The notes: generated by a model from the sequence alone, not told the origin. DNA of 38,087 nt from Chromatiaceae bacterium (GCA_012965975.1 DTRM01000042.1:1-38087), one strand, 5' to 3'; shown: positions 25,886 to 34,443, counted from the stretch's first letter. Made by a program: numbers and translations.

Positions 25886-26283
25886 TGATCGATCTCCTTG
25901 GTCATGTGAAAGTGGCGAATCTCGCCGAACAGGTGTTTGCTTTCAACACCTTTTTGATAACCGAACGCTTGATAAAAACCCAATGCTAATTCGCGTGCGT
26001 CGAGCACCATCATCGCGCCGCCGTGTTCACGCGCAACACGCTCCAGCGACTCAAGCAACGCCGCGCCGACACCCTGATGTCGATACGCCTCGACCACGGC
26101 CATGTAACGTATTCGCCACTGCGTTTGGTTCTCTGGCTGCACACGGCCTACGCCAATGATATCGTCATCCATCGTGGCGGCTCGATGAAGGGCTGTTGCA
26201 TCAAACGCGTCGCGCTCACTGCCTCGGGGCTGCCCCCACGGCGCACGCAACAACTGCCAGCGCAACTCAAAACAGGCCTCCAT
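25882..26283 (-). CDS. GNAT-family N-acetyltransferase
   Basis: The acetyl-CoA binding motif A is clear (IRYMAVVEAYRHQGVGAALL), followed by VLDARELALGFYQAFGYQ, the typical GNAT C-terminal part. The substrate is unknown. The open frame continues upstream of the ATG at 26283 as FRIIHPDRSQ, which looks like the missing first beta strand, so the true start could be a non-ATG codon further upstream, close to the end of the 2OG oxygenase gene. It overlaps the receiver-like gene (ATGA). Confidence 0.85.
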   Translation of the reverse strand: MEACFELRWQLLRAPWGQPRGSERDAFDATALHRAATMDDDIIGVGRVQPENQTQWRIRYMAVVEAYRHQGVGAALLESLERVAREHGGAMMVLDARELALGFYQAFGYQKGVESKHLFGEIRHFHMTKEIDH

Positions 26284-26318
26284 CTGCGAACGGTCGGGAT
26301 GAATGATGCGAAATGCGC

Positions 26319-26927
26319 TCAGGCAAACACCACCCAGGTCGTCGCGATATACTTCACACCCTTTTCCAGGGTCGCGCCGCGATGTTCATGGGTCCAGAAC
26401 GGCGGGAATAAAATCAGCTTGCCACGCTCTGGCTGGACGCTAATGTCCTGCAATAAAAACTCTGTCTCACCACCCGGACCCGGCACATCGTTCAGATACC
26501 ACAGCGCCACCAGCTGACGCTGGCTAAACGAATGACTGCCACCGTCGATGTGCCAATGGTAAAACTGACCGGGATCGGTACGCTGAATGGCATAGCCCAT
26601 ATCCTTAAACGAACCCTTGAAATAGGGATAGGCTTCACGAAACTCCAGAATCGCCTGCCCCATTGACTGAAACAGCGCACGATCAATATCCTTCCAGTCA
26701 TCTTTGCCGCTCAACGCAATATCCGTGGACTGCTTGATCGACTGGTCCTTGTTTTGCAGTTGACCAACCAAACCTTGGTACTGCTGATCCTGCTTTTGCT
26801 CAAAACGACGGATCATTTCCTCACACAGGTCCGCTGGCAAGGCCTGTTGTTTTTCAAACACAAACGAGTTTTCCTTGATCTCCTTGATCGTCGAGAGCTG
26901 AGATTGTGGTGATGCCTGTTTGCTCAT
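26319..26927 (-). CDS. 2OG-Fe(II) oxygenase (prolyl-4-hydroxylase-like)
   Basis: The protein (202 aa from the chosen start) has the iron site YHWHIDGGSHSF, then LVALWYLNDVPGPGGETEF and the distal FWTHEHRGATLEKGVKY, the pattern of prolyl-hydroxylase-like oxygenases. The substrate could be a protein or a small molecule. The track begins at 27023, but the ATG at 26927 (MSKQASPQSQ) overlaps the upstream stop as ATGA, and the preceding residues are a shadow of the neighbouring gene. It is translationally coupled to the gene at 26924-27973. Confidence 0.88.
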   Translation of the reverse strand: MSKQASPQSQLSTIKEIKENSFVFEKQQALPADLCEEMIRRFEQKQDQQYQGLVGQLQNKDQSIKQSTDIALSGKDDWKDIDRALFQSMGQAILEFREAYPYFKGSFKDMGYAIQRTDPGQFYHWHIDGGSHSFSQRQLVALWYLNDVPGPGGETEFLLQDISVQPERGKLILFPPFWTHEHRGATLEKGVKYIATTWVVFA

Positions 26928-27973
26928 AAAACCTTCGAACTGATTAGCTCTTCGATTGCCGAAGCGTCGGGTTGCCCATCGACACCGGGCAACGTCAATA
27001 CCTCGCGAATCAGCGCAAGCCAATGATCTGCACCCGCTGCAACGACTGTTTCCAGCGCACCCAAATCACCGTGATGACACCAACCATCATAGGCATTCAC
27101 AAGGGTGGGGGAAAGCTCACGGCGAAACCCGTCCAGACTGCCAAAATAAAAATGCAGAGAAGCCTCATGTCCATCGCTGATCAGTCGAGGCAATGTCGAC
27201 AAGCAGTCCGCCAGATTGTCACGCACGGCGCGCATTTGTAATTCAGCTCGACAACGCGGCAACGCAAGAATCCGTTCCGCCCAAGCCGGACCCACCTGCT
27301 CAGTGACCATCACTTCGCCTATTTCATGCCAGATGACACTCTGTGTCTCACGCTCGGCCATTTGATCCAGCGAAGTGACCTCATCAGTCTCGAAGTCATA
27401 ACAGGCGATGGCCTTACCCATCGCGTTGTCGGCTCGACTCCAGCGCCACTGCTCAATCTTTTCCCACAACATTCGACGCAGCGACTGGCTGCGCACATAG
27501 ATGGTTTGGCCTTGTGCCATCGCCGCTGGCGCGGTCAGATCACGTGCGTATTCACGTCCGCACACCAGAATACGATAATCGGAATGAATCTCGACCTGCT
27601 CCAGATCGGCAAGGAAAAACAACGGGCGACCGCCGGGACCGATGCCTGCGCCGTAGACCAGGTTATGGTCCAGTAAACGCTGATTTATATCATGGGCGGC
27701 AAACGGGTCAAACGATCGGCCCTCAACCCTGAGGGGGCGAAATTCTTCGTCATCAAGTGATTCCCACAGGGCTTCGCGTTCACCCAACCAACGCCCGATT
27801 TCCTCCCGAGGCAGCGAGTCGGTCAGCTCATAACCGGCCTCCCAGCGGAAAAACTCTCGCATTTTCAACAGGTAAATACACATCGTGTAATTTCCCGCAT
27901 GCCGGGCATCGGCAAGATTACAGTTGAAGCGTACGCTATCAATCAGTTGCTGATTTTGTGCCTCCACCGCCAT
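26924..27973 (-). CDS. Uncharacterised conserved protein (Sfum_1244-like)
   Basis: This is a 349-aa soluble protein with FNCNLADARHAGNYTMCIYL and MREFFRWEAGYELTD near the N-terminus. From memory this resembles a family labelled Sfum_1244; I cannot verify that here. A WHEIGEVMVTEQVG segment looks like a short HE-x-x-E element, but no complete metalloprotease motif is present. Function is unknown. It heads a minus-strand operon with the 2OG oxygenase, GNAT and receiver-like genes, and is divergent from the gene at 28030. Confidence 0.78.
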   Translation of the reverse strand: MAVEAQNQQLIDSVRFNCNLADARHAGNYTMCIYLLKMREFFRWEAGYELTDSLPREEIGRWLGEREALWESLDDEEFRPLRVEGRSFDPFAAHDINQRLLDHNLVYGAGIGPGGRPLFFLADLEQVEIHSDYRILVCGREYARDLTAPAAMAQGQTIYVRSQSLRRMLWEKIEQWRWSRADNAMGKAIACYDFETDEVTSLDQMAERETQSVIWHEIGEVMVTEQVGPAWAERILALPRCRAELQMRAVRDNLADCLSTLPRLISDGHEASLHFYFGSLDGFRRELSPTLVNAYDGWCHHGDLGALETVVAAGADHWLALIREVLTLPGVDGQPDASAIEELISSKVL

Positions 27974-28029
27974 TTCCTAGTAAACTACTCTGGTATTAGA
28001 GCCTAACACATCAGTTATGGAGTACGGTT

Positions 28030-28599
28030 TTGGCATTACGAATCAAAAGTCGCTGGCACGATTCCGAGCGCAACGAGAGCGTCGACAAGGGTCTAGATGA
28101 GCATGCAGGGGCATTGGCCTTTATCGCTTGGCGCATATCGCTGGAAAAAGCGCGCACACTGCACGGTGAAAATTATGACTATGACTCGGATGGCCAGCGC
28201 ATTGCAGTGATCTGTGAATACCTTACGTTTGTTGTGCAGAGCGCCGATCGCCTCGCCCACCCCATCATGGATGAGAACGCCCGCAGCCAATTTATCACCA
28301 CGTTGGCTCAGCGCATTGGCGACCACGTGCAAGACAATGCGGCCGACCTGTTTGGCCCTGGCGATTACAAGACCGGGTTCATCAACACGCTCAATGAGCG
28401 CTCGCGGGAGTATGCCGATTACGAATACACAGAAGAGGGGCCCAGCTATTCCTTCACCCGACACCTCGGGCACAGCATCCAAAAAATTATGGGGTTGAGC
28501 CAAACCAACAAGTGGGTAATCGATCAGGTAATGGAGATTGATGGACCGTGGATGACTGAGAATATCGAGGATTCGATGATGGATCTGCTGGACGAATAG
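28030..28599 (+). CDS. Uncharacterised soluble protein (189 aa), TTG start
   Basis: I do not recognise this family. It is acidic and helical (EHAGALAFIAWRISLEKART; YDSDGQRIAVICEYLTFVVQ), with no signal peptide. I accept the TTG start because GGAG lies 7 nt upstream and no in-frame ATG exists near it. It is followed by a strong bidirectional terminator. The 56-bp divergent gap with the Sfum_1244-like gene should hold both promoters. Confidence 0.75.
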   Translation: MALRIKSRWHDSERNESVDKGLDEHAGALAFIAWRISLEKARTLHGENYDYDSDGQRIAVICEYLTFVVQSADRLAHPIMDENARSQFITTLAQRIGDHVQDNAADLFGPGDYKTGFINTLNERSREYADYEYTEEGPSYSFTRHLGHSIQKIMGLSQTNKWVIDQVMEIDGPWMTENIEDSMMDLLDE

Positions 28600-28620
28600 G
28601 CCAGGAGTTTCTTACAGACA

Positions 28621-28651
28621 AAAAAAGGCCGGACTATGTCCGGCCTTTTTT
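28621..28651. terminator. Bidirectional intrinsic terminator
   Basis: AAAAAAGGCCGGAC, loop TAT, GTCCGGCCTTTTTT. The stem is perfect and flanked by A- and T-runs, so it works in both directions, serving the convergent genes at 28030 (+) and 28670 (-). Confidence 0.92.
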
Positions 28652-28669
28652 ATACCTTGCCAACCGCGA

Positions 28670-28867
28670 TCAGGATTTGATCCACTTATCGCAATTGTCT
28701 GTATTCTTGGACTCGCCATCTTCATAACCCGCCTCGTAGGCGTCGTTGATGCGCTGCTCTTCACGCTTGGGGTTGCCAAGATAGCCACCAATCCAGCCCT
28801 GAATGTACTCCCAGTCACAACCCTTGCTTTCGAGTGTGGTTACCGCATCATAATAAGTCTGGTTCAT
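28670..28867 (-). CDS. Small uncharacterised protein (65 aa)
   Basis: The protein MNQTYYDAVTTLESKGCDWE... is short, has two cysteines (GCDWEYI and DNCDKW) and the segment INDAYEAGYEDG. The last part faintly recalls the GY-rich helix of ribosome modulation factors, but I would not assign it. The track uses a TTG at 28882; the ATG at 28867 has a strong GGGAGG 7 nt upstream and is preferred. It ends at the shared terminator, so it is probably a single expressed gene. Confidence 0.72.
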   Translation of the reverse strand: MNQTYYDAVTTLESKGCDWEYIQGWIGGYLGNPKREEQRINDAYEAGYEDGESKNTDNCDKWIKS

Positions 28868-29088
28868 ACCAAAACCTCCCAAAAATCCTGTATTTAGGCG
28901 CGCATGCCATTAGGCTGCGCTGCCCGGTAAACAACCATTATTGCACAGCATTTCTGTCTACAGCAAGTCCGATAACCCACTGCAAACGCTGCGGGGAAGC
29001 GGGCAACCATCGTCAATAGTGCCTCAAATGCCAACCTACTGATAGAATACCGGACTTTGCACACCCATCTCGCCTTGAGTCCGTCACC

Positions 29089-30132
29089 ATGCGTCCGTCA
29101 CAACTCACCACTGTCCTTGAACAAGAATTCAGCAGCACGCTGGCGGGCCACCATACCCCGGTGATGCTGTGGGGCCCTCCCGGGGTCGGCAAATCCGACC
29201 TCGTTACCCAGATCGGTCAACATCATTCCGTGCCGGTGATTGATATTCGTTTGTCCCAACTGGAGCCCAGTGATCTTCGCGGCATCCCGTTTCGCTCAGG
29301 TGAGCAGGTTGAGTGGGCGATCCCGTCGATGCTGCCCGATGCCGAACGCCACGGCAACACGGGGATTTTATTTCTCGATGAAATCACCTCGGCACCCCCC
29401 AGCGTATCCGCGGCGGCCTATCAATTGATTCTTGATCGTCGCTTGGGTAGCTACACCATTCCCGACGGCTGGGCGATTTTTGCAGCCGGCAACCGTCAAG
29501 GTGATCGTGGCGTGACCTACACCATGCCGGCGCCATTGGCGAACCGCTTCTCCCACTACGACATCGACGTAAATCTCGATGATTGGGTGGCTTGGGCGTA
29601 TGAGCATGACATCAACGAAGCCATTATCGGATTCTTGCGCTTTCGCCCCGAACTTCTGTTTGATTTTGATCCGGCGCATAACCCGGTTGCGTTTCCCTCC
29701 CCTCGCACTTGGGAATTTGCACATCGGGCACTGAGCAAATTTGGCGGCCAACCTCTCGTGCTAACCAGTGCGCTACAAGCCTGTGTCGGACCCGCCGCCG
29801 GTATCGAACTGCGTGCCTTTGTCGACAATCTCGATCAGATGCCGGATCTTGATGCGATCGTGAAAGGCGAGGATGTCGCCGTTCCCAAGGAAATTGATTT
29901 GCAGTACGCGGTCGCCTCATCTCTGGTCGGTCGCGCCATCCGCGCGCAGAATCATGACAACGGCGTCGACACACAAGGACACATTCTGGACTACGCCATG
30001 CGTTTTCCACAGCGAGAGATGGGCGTAATGCTGGTGTCCGATATGCACCGCGCGATTGGCAACGACCTATTTTCGATCCCACAGTTCTCGCAATGGGCCA
30101 AGGCTGTGTCCGCCGTTATGTTGTATGAATAA
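29089..30132 (+). CDS. MoxR-family AAA+ ATPase
   Basis: The 347-aa protein carries Walker A GPPGVGKSDLV (about residues 29-37), Walker B GILFLDEITSAPP, and sensor-1 IFAAGNRQGDRG. The arrangement AMSLPxPLxNRF-like (TMPAPLANRFSHYDID) is typical of MoxR ATPases, which act with VWA-domain proteins as chaperone-like or cofactor-insertion machines. The partner gene begins 9 nt after the stop. The client protein is unknown. Confidence 0.93.
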   Translation: MRPSQLTTVLEQEFSSTLAGHHTPVMLWGPPGVGKSDLVTQIGQHHSVPVIDIRLSQLEPSDLRGIPFRSGEQVEWAIPSMLPDAERHGNTGILFLDEITSAPPSVSAAAYQLILDRRLGSYTIPDGWAIFAAGNRQGDRGVTYTMPAPLANRFSHYDIDVNLDDWVAWAYEHDINEAIIGFLRFRPELLFDFDPAHNPVAFPSPRTWEFAHRALSKFGGQPLVLTSALQACVGPAAGIELRAFVDNLDQMPDLDAIVKGEDVAVPKEIDLQYAVASSLVGRAIRAQNHDNGVDTQGHILDYAMRFPQREMGVMLVSDMHRAIGNDLFSIPQFSQWAKAVSAVMLYE

Positions 30133-30141
30133 AACCCATCG

Positions 30142-31437
30142 ATGGACATCGAAATTAAACTCGCCGCTGCACGCACCAAACTGATTCTCGACAAACCCTT
30201 TCTGGGTGCGCTGGTGCTGCGCCTGCCGCTGGTGAAAGCCGACCCAAAATGGTGTCGCTCAACCGGCACCGACGCGAAGAAACTCTACTATAACGCCAAC
30301 TATGTCGATGCACTGGATCTGGATCAGCTTCAGTTTGTGCTCGCGCATGAAGCCTTGCATTGTGCGCTGTCGCATTTTGTTCGCCGCCAACACCGCAATA
30401 AACACCGCTGGGATTTGGCTTGTGACAATGCCATCAATCCGTTGCTGTTGAGCGATGGACTCAAACCACCCGTTGGCGTCTGGGTAGATAAAAGTTTTGA
30501 AGGCATGACCGCCGAAGAGATCTATCCCTACATCGACGAAAACAATACCGATGAACCGATGGATCAACACATCTACGACGGCGAAGAACAGACCGGCAAC
30601 GATCACGACAAAGGCGTTGACGATCCCTCGGAGTCCCGCGACTCACCAGACTCCGGAGACAACGGTAATGATCAAGATGATGGTGAAAGTGATGGCGAAC
30701 AAGACTCCGACAACGGCGATGAATCGGGTGACGGCAATAATGACTCGCAACCGCAGGAGATCGGTGATGACCCGGGCGAGGATCGACCGCCACCATTAAG
30801 CCCCAGCGAGCGCGACTCGCTCTCGGTACAGTGGCAACAGCGTATGGCTGGCGCGGCACAGCAGGCCATGCAGGCGGGCAAACTCGGCGGTGCAATGGCG
30901 CGCCTGATCGATCACATGTTGCAACCCCAACTGCCATGGCGAATGTTACTAGCCCGTTACATGACTGCGGTGGCACGCGATGACTATAGTTACATGCGTC
31001 CATCGCGACGCGAGGGTGAAGCCATTTTACCCACCCTGCGCAGCAGCCAACTCAACGTCGTGGTCGCCATTGATACCAGCGGTTCAATTTCCGCAAGAGA
31101 ACTGGGGGAGTTTGTGTCTGAGGTCGATGCGATCAAAGGGCAGATGCGCGCCCGCGTGACCCTGATCGCGTGCGACAACGAACTCGTACCGGGTGGCCCT
31201 TGGATTTACGAACCTTGGGAAGAGATCACCCTGCCGCAACAACTCAGCGGCGGTGGCGGCACAAGCTTCGAGCCGGTATTCGAGTGGGTCGCCAATCAGG
31301 ACCAACAACCCGATCTGTTGCTGTATTTCACCGACGCGGAGGGCAGCTTTCCCAACATCGAGCCAAATTTCCAGGTCTTGTGGCTGGTTAAAGGCAAACA
31401 CAAGATCCCTTGGGGGCAGCGTGTCCAGCTAAACTAA
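30142..31437 (+). CDS. VWA-like / putative metallopeptidase protein (DUF2201), MoxR partner
   Basis: The N-terminal half has the zinc-type motif LAHEALHCALSH (HEALH near residue 70) characteristic of the DUF2201 N-terminal putative metallopeptidase domain. A long acidic low-complexity linker (about residues 145-215, Asp/Ser/Gly/Asn-rich) follows, then a C-terminal VWA-like domain with VVAIDTSGSIS as the MIDAS-type motif and a GGGGTSF loop. Together with the preceding MoxR ATPase it forms the usual two-gene module; role and substrate are unknown. No clear ribosome-binding site is seen, suggesting coupling to moxR. Confidence 0.92.
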   Translation: MDIEIKLAAARTKLILDKPFLGALVLRLPLVKADPKWCRSTGTDAKKLYYNANYVDALDLDQLQFVLAHEALHCALSHFVRRQHRNKHRWDLACDNAINPLLLSDGLKPPVGVWVDKSFEGMTAEEIYPYIDENNTDEPMDQHIYDGEEQTGNDHDKGVDDPSESRDSPDSGDNGNDQDDGESDGEQDSDNGDESGDGNNDSQPQEIGDDPGEDRPPPLSPSERDSLSVQWQQRMAGAAQQAMQAGKLGGAMARLIDHMLQPQLPWRMLLARYMTAVARDDYSYMRPSRREGEAILPTLRSSQLNVVVAIDTSGSISARELGEFVSEVDAIKGQMRARVTLIACDNELVPGGPWIYEPWEEITLPQQLSGGGGTSFEPVFEWVANQDQQPDLLLYFTDAEGSFPNIEPNFQVLWLVKGKHKIPWGQRVQLN

Positions 31438-31484
31438 GCCGGGATCGGGAACGCTACACTCGGAATTCGGTCTCACCCCCCATC

Positions 31485-32936
31485 ATGATAAAAAAACCAA
31501 TCTGCCATTATCTCAGTACGCTTATCCTGACCCTGCTGTTTCACGGCGGCGTATTAGCCGATAACAGTGATTTACCCGATATCGGCTCGACAACCAGTGA
31601 GGCCTTGTCACCGCTGCGAGAGAAAGCCCTGGCGGATGAGTTTCGCCATTATCTGCTGCGATCCAACCAAGTGATCGACGACCCGCTGGTCTCGGACTAT
31701 GTCCATTATATTGGTACACGACTGGCCTCGAATGCGGATCAAAGCCATCTCGGATTTACCTTCATGGTGATTGATGACCCGAGCATCAATGCCTTTGCCG
31801 GACCTGGCGGGGTGATCGGTATCCATACCGGACTTATTCTCGCGGCAAAGTCAGAAAGCGAACTCGCCGGAGTGCTCGGCCATGAAATTGCCCACGTGAC
31901 CCAGCGCCACTTGCAACGCGCTCTCGACGCGATGAATCGCCTGCAAATCCCCACCGCCGCGGCCTTGCTCGCGGCGATACTAATCGGCAGTCAATCACCG
32001 GAGCTGGCTCAAGCGGCGATATCCACCGTCTCGGCCGCCAGCATACAGCAACGAATCGACTTCACCCGTGACAATGAAAAAGAGGCGGACCGCATCGGCA
32101 TTAGTATTCTGTCGCGTGCCGGTTTTGATCCACTCGGTATGCCCGGTTTTTTTCAACGTCTGCAGGAAGTCCACCGTTATCAAGCGGCAGAGGCACCCGA
32201 GTTCTTACGTACCCACCCCGTCACCGAAGCACGTATCGCTGATGCACATAACCGAGCGCAATCCCTGCCCACTGTCGCCAAACAGGATGAAAGCCGCTTT
32301 CTCAAGATTCAGGCACGCCTCCAAGGCCTCGGACTCAACGCTCGTTTGGCTGAACAGCGCTTTCGCGCCACCCTGAATGGCGAACAGACACCCGCTGAAC
32401 GCTCGGCCACCCGCTATGGGCTTGCGGTGGCGCTTGAACAACTGGGAAAAACCGCTGAGGCACAGCAACTCTATCGCGATCTACTGGCCGAAAAATCCGA
32501 TGATATTTACTATATTCAAGGTCTCGCCAGCAGCATGGTCGCAGCTGGACAGGACGACAAAGCGATTACGGTCTACCAAAACGGTCTCGACCTGTTTCCA
32601 CTCAACCGAGGCCTCAGCCTCGGCCACGCACGCGCGCTCGCGAACTCCGGCCAATATACCCAAGCCCGCGGGCAACTCATGGCCCTGCTGGATCATCGCA
32701 GCGATGATGTCCAGTTATTGCGATTGTTGTCCAAGATCAGCGAAAAGGCGGGGGAATTTTCAGACAAACATCTATATCTATCTGAATACTATAGATTAAT
32801 TGGAGAACATGGCTATGCGGTGGAACAATTGGAGGAAGGGCTAAAACGCTCAAATCTGCCCTTTTATGACCGCGCCCGCCTGCAGTCGCGCCTAGATAAG
32901 CTGCGCGAGGAAGAAGCAGAAAAAGAACACGAATAA
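31485..32936 (+). CDS. bepA: BepA-like periplasmic M48 metalloprotease with TPR repeats
   Basis: BepA/YfgC maintains outer-membrane assembly by chaperoning or degrading LptD and BAM substrates. A signal peptide (YLSTLILTLLFHGGVLA) precedes the M48 domain with LGHEIAHVTQRH (zinc HExxH) and the third ligand in NEKEADRIGIS. The C-terminal third contains TPR repeats. I chose the ATG at 31485 (483 aa, close to the 487 aa of E. coli BepA); the track's start at 31410 adds 25 residues before the signal peptide. It is 48 nt after the VWA gene. Confidence 0.93.
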   Translation: MIKKPICHYLSTLILTLLFHGGVLADNSDLPDIGSTTSEALSPLREKALADEFRHYLLRSNQVIDDPLVSDYVHYIGTRLASNADQSHLGFTFMVIDDPSINAFAGPGGVIGIHTGLILAAKSESELAGVLGHEIAHVTQRHLQRALDAMNRLQIPTAAALLAAILIGSQSPELAQAAISTVSAASIQQRIDFTRDNEKEADRIGISILSRAGFDPLGMPGFFQRLQEVHRYQAAEAPEFLRTHPVTEARIADAHNRAQSLPTVAKQDESRFLKIQARLQGLGLNARLAEQRFRATLNGEQTPAERSATRYGLAVALEQLGKTAEAQQLYRDLLAEKSDDIYYIQGLASSMVAAGQDDKAITVYQNGLDLFPLNRGLSLGHARALANSGQYTQARGQLMALLDHRSDDVQLLRLLSKISEKAGEFSDKHLYLSEYYRLIGEHGYAVEQLEEGLKRSNLPFYDRARLQSRLDKLREEEAEKEHE

Positions 32937-33072
32937 GCGCGCCCAACACTTTTCATAAAAACTGCTTGTATTTACTCACACTTTGATTATCCTTAACGAA
33001 GTCAGAACATAAACTCATCCAGTCACTTAAGCCCTCTGACCATTGACTTTAGTCAGATACATTTTTGCCGCT

Positions 33073-33108
33073 AAACAAAAACAGTTTTTATTAAAACAGT
33101 TTTTGTTT
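33073..33108. promoter_or_regulatory. Tandem palindromes upstream of soxX
   Basis: Two copies of AAAAC-A-GTTTTT (33077-33089 and 33093-33104), each itself a palindrome, sit 15 bp centre to centre and are enclosed in a larger inverted repeat AAACAAAAAC...GTTTTTGTTT. This lies about 80-110 nt before the soxX start in an otherwise featureless 249-bp gap. It may be an operator for sulfur-responsive control; no regulator gene is adjacent. Confidence 0.5.
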
Positions 33109-33185
33109 GCTTCAAAATCGAAATAACAATAATGGGCCGTATGCCCATCTACAAACTAAAATTCGTGTCCCATAAGGAGGAGATC

Positions 33186-33548
33186 ATGCGGAAAGCCGCA
33201 AGCAATACCATCCTGAAAAGCTCACTGGCAATAATCATAGCGGGGATGGCACTCGTATCTGCATCCGCTATTGCAAGTTCTGTCGAAGAAGGTAAAAAAC
33301 TCGCGTTTGATCGCAAGCAAGGCAATTGTCTTGCCTGTCACATGATCGAGGGTGGTATCAGCCCGGGTGATATCGGTCCACCGCTGATTGCCATGAAGGC
33401 TCGCTTTCCCGATCGCGCCAAACTTCGTGCCCAGATCTATGACGCCACCGCTGCCAACCCGGAAAGCATCATGATTCCGTTTGGCCGTCACAAGGCATTG
33501 AGTGATGCGCAGATCGACAGCATTATCGATTACATGTACACACTTTAA
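33186..33548 (+). CDS. soxX: SoxX, monoheme cytochrome c subunit of SoxXA
   Basis: SoxXA starts thiosulfate oxidation by linking thiosulfate to the SoxY carrier. The protein (120 aa) has a signal peptide (SSLAIIIAGMALVSASAIA) and one heme motif CLACH, followed by the family segments ISPGDIGPPLIAMKARFPDR and MIPFGRHKALSDAQ. The track's start at 33132 is rejected because the ATG at 33186 has a very strong AAGGAGG 5 nt upstream. It is the first gene of soxXYZA. Confidence 0.95.
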   Translation: MRKAASNTILKSSLAIIIAGMALVSASAIASSVEEGKKLAFDRKQGNCLACHMIEGGISPGDIGPPLIAMKARFPDRAKLRAQIYDATAANPESIMIPFGRHKALSDAQIDSIIDYMYTL

Positions 33549-33593
33549 ATCACTGCATTATTTTTTATTTCTACCATATCTAGGAGTTCACGC

Positions 33594-34046
33594 ATGATGA
33601 ACATGAAACGCAGAACCATGCTCAAGGGAGCATTGATTGCGAGTGCAGCCGCACTTACCCCGCAAGCCGTGTTGGCCGCGTGGCCAAAAGAGGGATTTGG
33701 TGCCAAGTCGGTACCGGAAGCATTAATGGGTACCCTCGGTTCCGACTCGACCAGCCCCAGCGATGCAATCAAGATCAAGGCTCCCGACATCGCCGAGAAC
33801 GGTGCGGTGGTTCCGGTAACGGTCTCCACCACGCTGGCAGACGTCACCTCGATTTCTATTCTAGCCAGTGCCAATCCTTCGCCGCTGGCGGCATCGTTTG
33901 ATCTAGGCGCCGGCGCTGCCGGGTTTGTTTCTACCCGCATCAAAATGGGCAAAACGGGCGATATTGTTGCGGTCGTGAAATCGGGCGGCTCGCTGCACAG
34001 TAACCGCAAGGGCGTTAAGGTCACCATCGGTGGCTGTGGCGGTTAA
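33594..34046 (+). CDS. soxY: SoxY, thiosulfate-oxidation carrier protein
   Basis: SoxY carries oxidation intermediates on a C-terminal cysteine. The protein (150 aa) has a Tat-type signal (MKRRTMLKGALIASAAA) and ends with VTIGGCGG, the sulfur-carrier Gly-Gly-Cys-Gly-Gly arm. It is exported together with SoxZ. TAGGAG lies about 8 nt upstream of the ATG pair. It follows soxX by 45 nt. Confidence 0.97.
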   Translation: MMNMKRRTMLKGALIASAAALTPQAVLAAWPKEGFGAKSVPEALMGTLGSDSTSPSDAIKIKAPDIAENGAVVPVTVSTTLADVTSISILASANPSPLAASFDLGAGAAGFVSTRIKMGKTGDIVAVVKSGGSLHSNRKGVKVTIGGCGG

Positions 34047-34080
34047 TCCATCCTTTTCAAAAATTTAAGGAATTACTATC

Positions 34081-34392
34081 ATGGCAAGCATCAAGATTCG
34101 CGCCAAAAACAAATCAGGCGTAACGACAGTTAAATGTCTGATGACGCATCCGATGGAAACCGGGTCACGCAAGAACAAAAAAACCGGCAAGCTGATTCCG
34201 GCTCATTTTATTCAGGAGGTCACTGCCGGTCTGAATGGGACAACCGTGCTCACCGCACACTGGGGTGGCGGCGTGTCCAAAAACCCTTACATGTCTTTCA
34301 AACTCAATGGCGCAGCTTCAGGAGATTCTCTGAAGATTAACTGGGTTGATAACCAGGGCAACAGCGAGTCTGCAGAAGCGAAAGTCAAATAA
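34081..34392 (+). CDS. soxZ: SoxZ, partner of SoxY
   Basis: SoxZ (103 aa) has no signal peptide and is exported in complex with SoxY. The start MASIKIRAKNKSGVTTVKCL and the segments MTHPMETGSRKNKKTGKLIP and HWGGGVSKNPYMSFKLNG are typical. AAGGAATTA provides the ribosome-binding site. It lies between soxY and soxA. Confidence 0.96.
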   Translation: MASIKIRAKNKSGVTTVKCLMTHPMETGSRKNKKTGKLIPAHFIQEVTAGLNGTTVLTAHWGGGVSKNPYMSFKLNGAASGDSLKINWVDNQGNSESAEAKVK

Positions 34393-34443
34393 CATAGATC
34401 AACCGACTGTGCCCAATTAAATGATTTAGGAGGAAGGTGTCAG

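Noticed and set aside
26928-27023. N-terminal extension of the 2OG oxygenase (MACADSRGIDVARC...)
   Set aside because: It lies wholly inside the upstream gene and reads as out-of-frame sequence; the ATG at 26927 with ATGA overlap is the better start.
28030-28599. Alternative ATG at 28017 for the TTG-started gene
   Set aside because: That ATG is in a different reading frame; the GGAG just after it is positioned correctly for the TTG.
32937-33072. Sigma-70 promoter for soxX from TTGACT or TTGTAT boxes
   Set aside because: Neither has a convincing -10 at 16-18 bp, so I did not list one.
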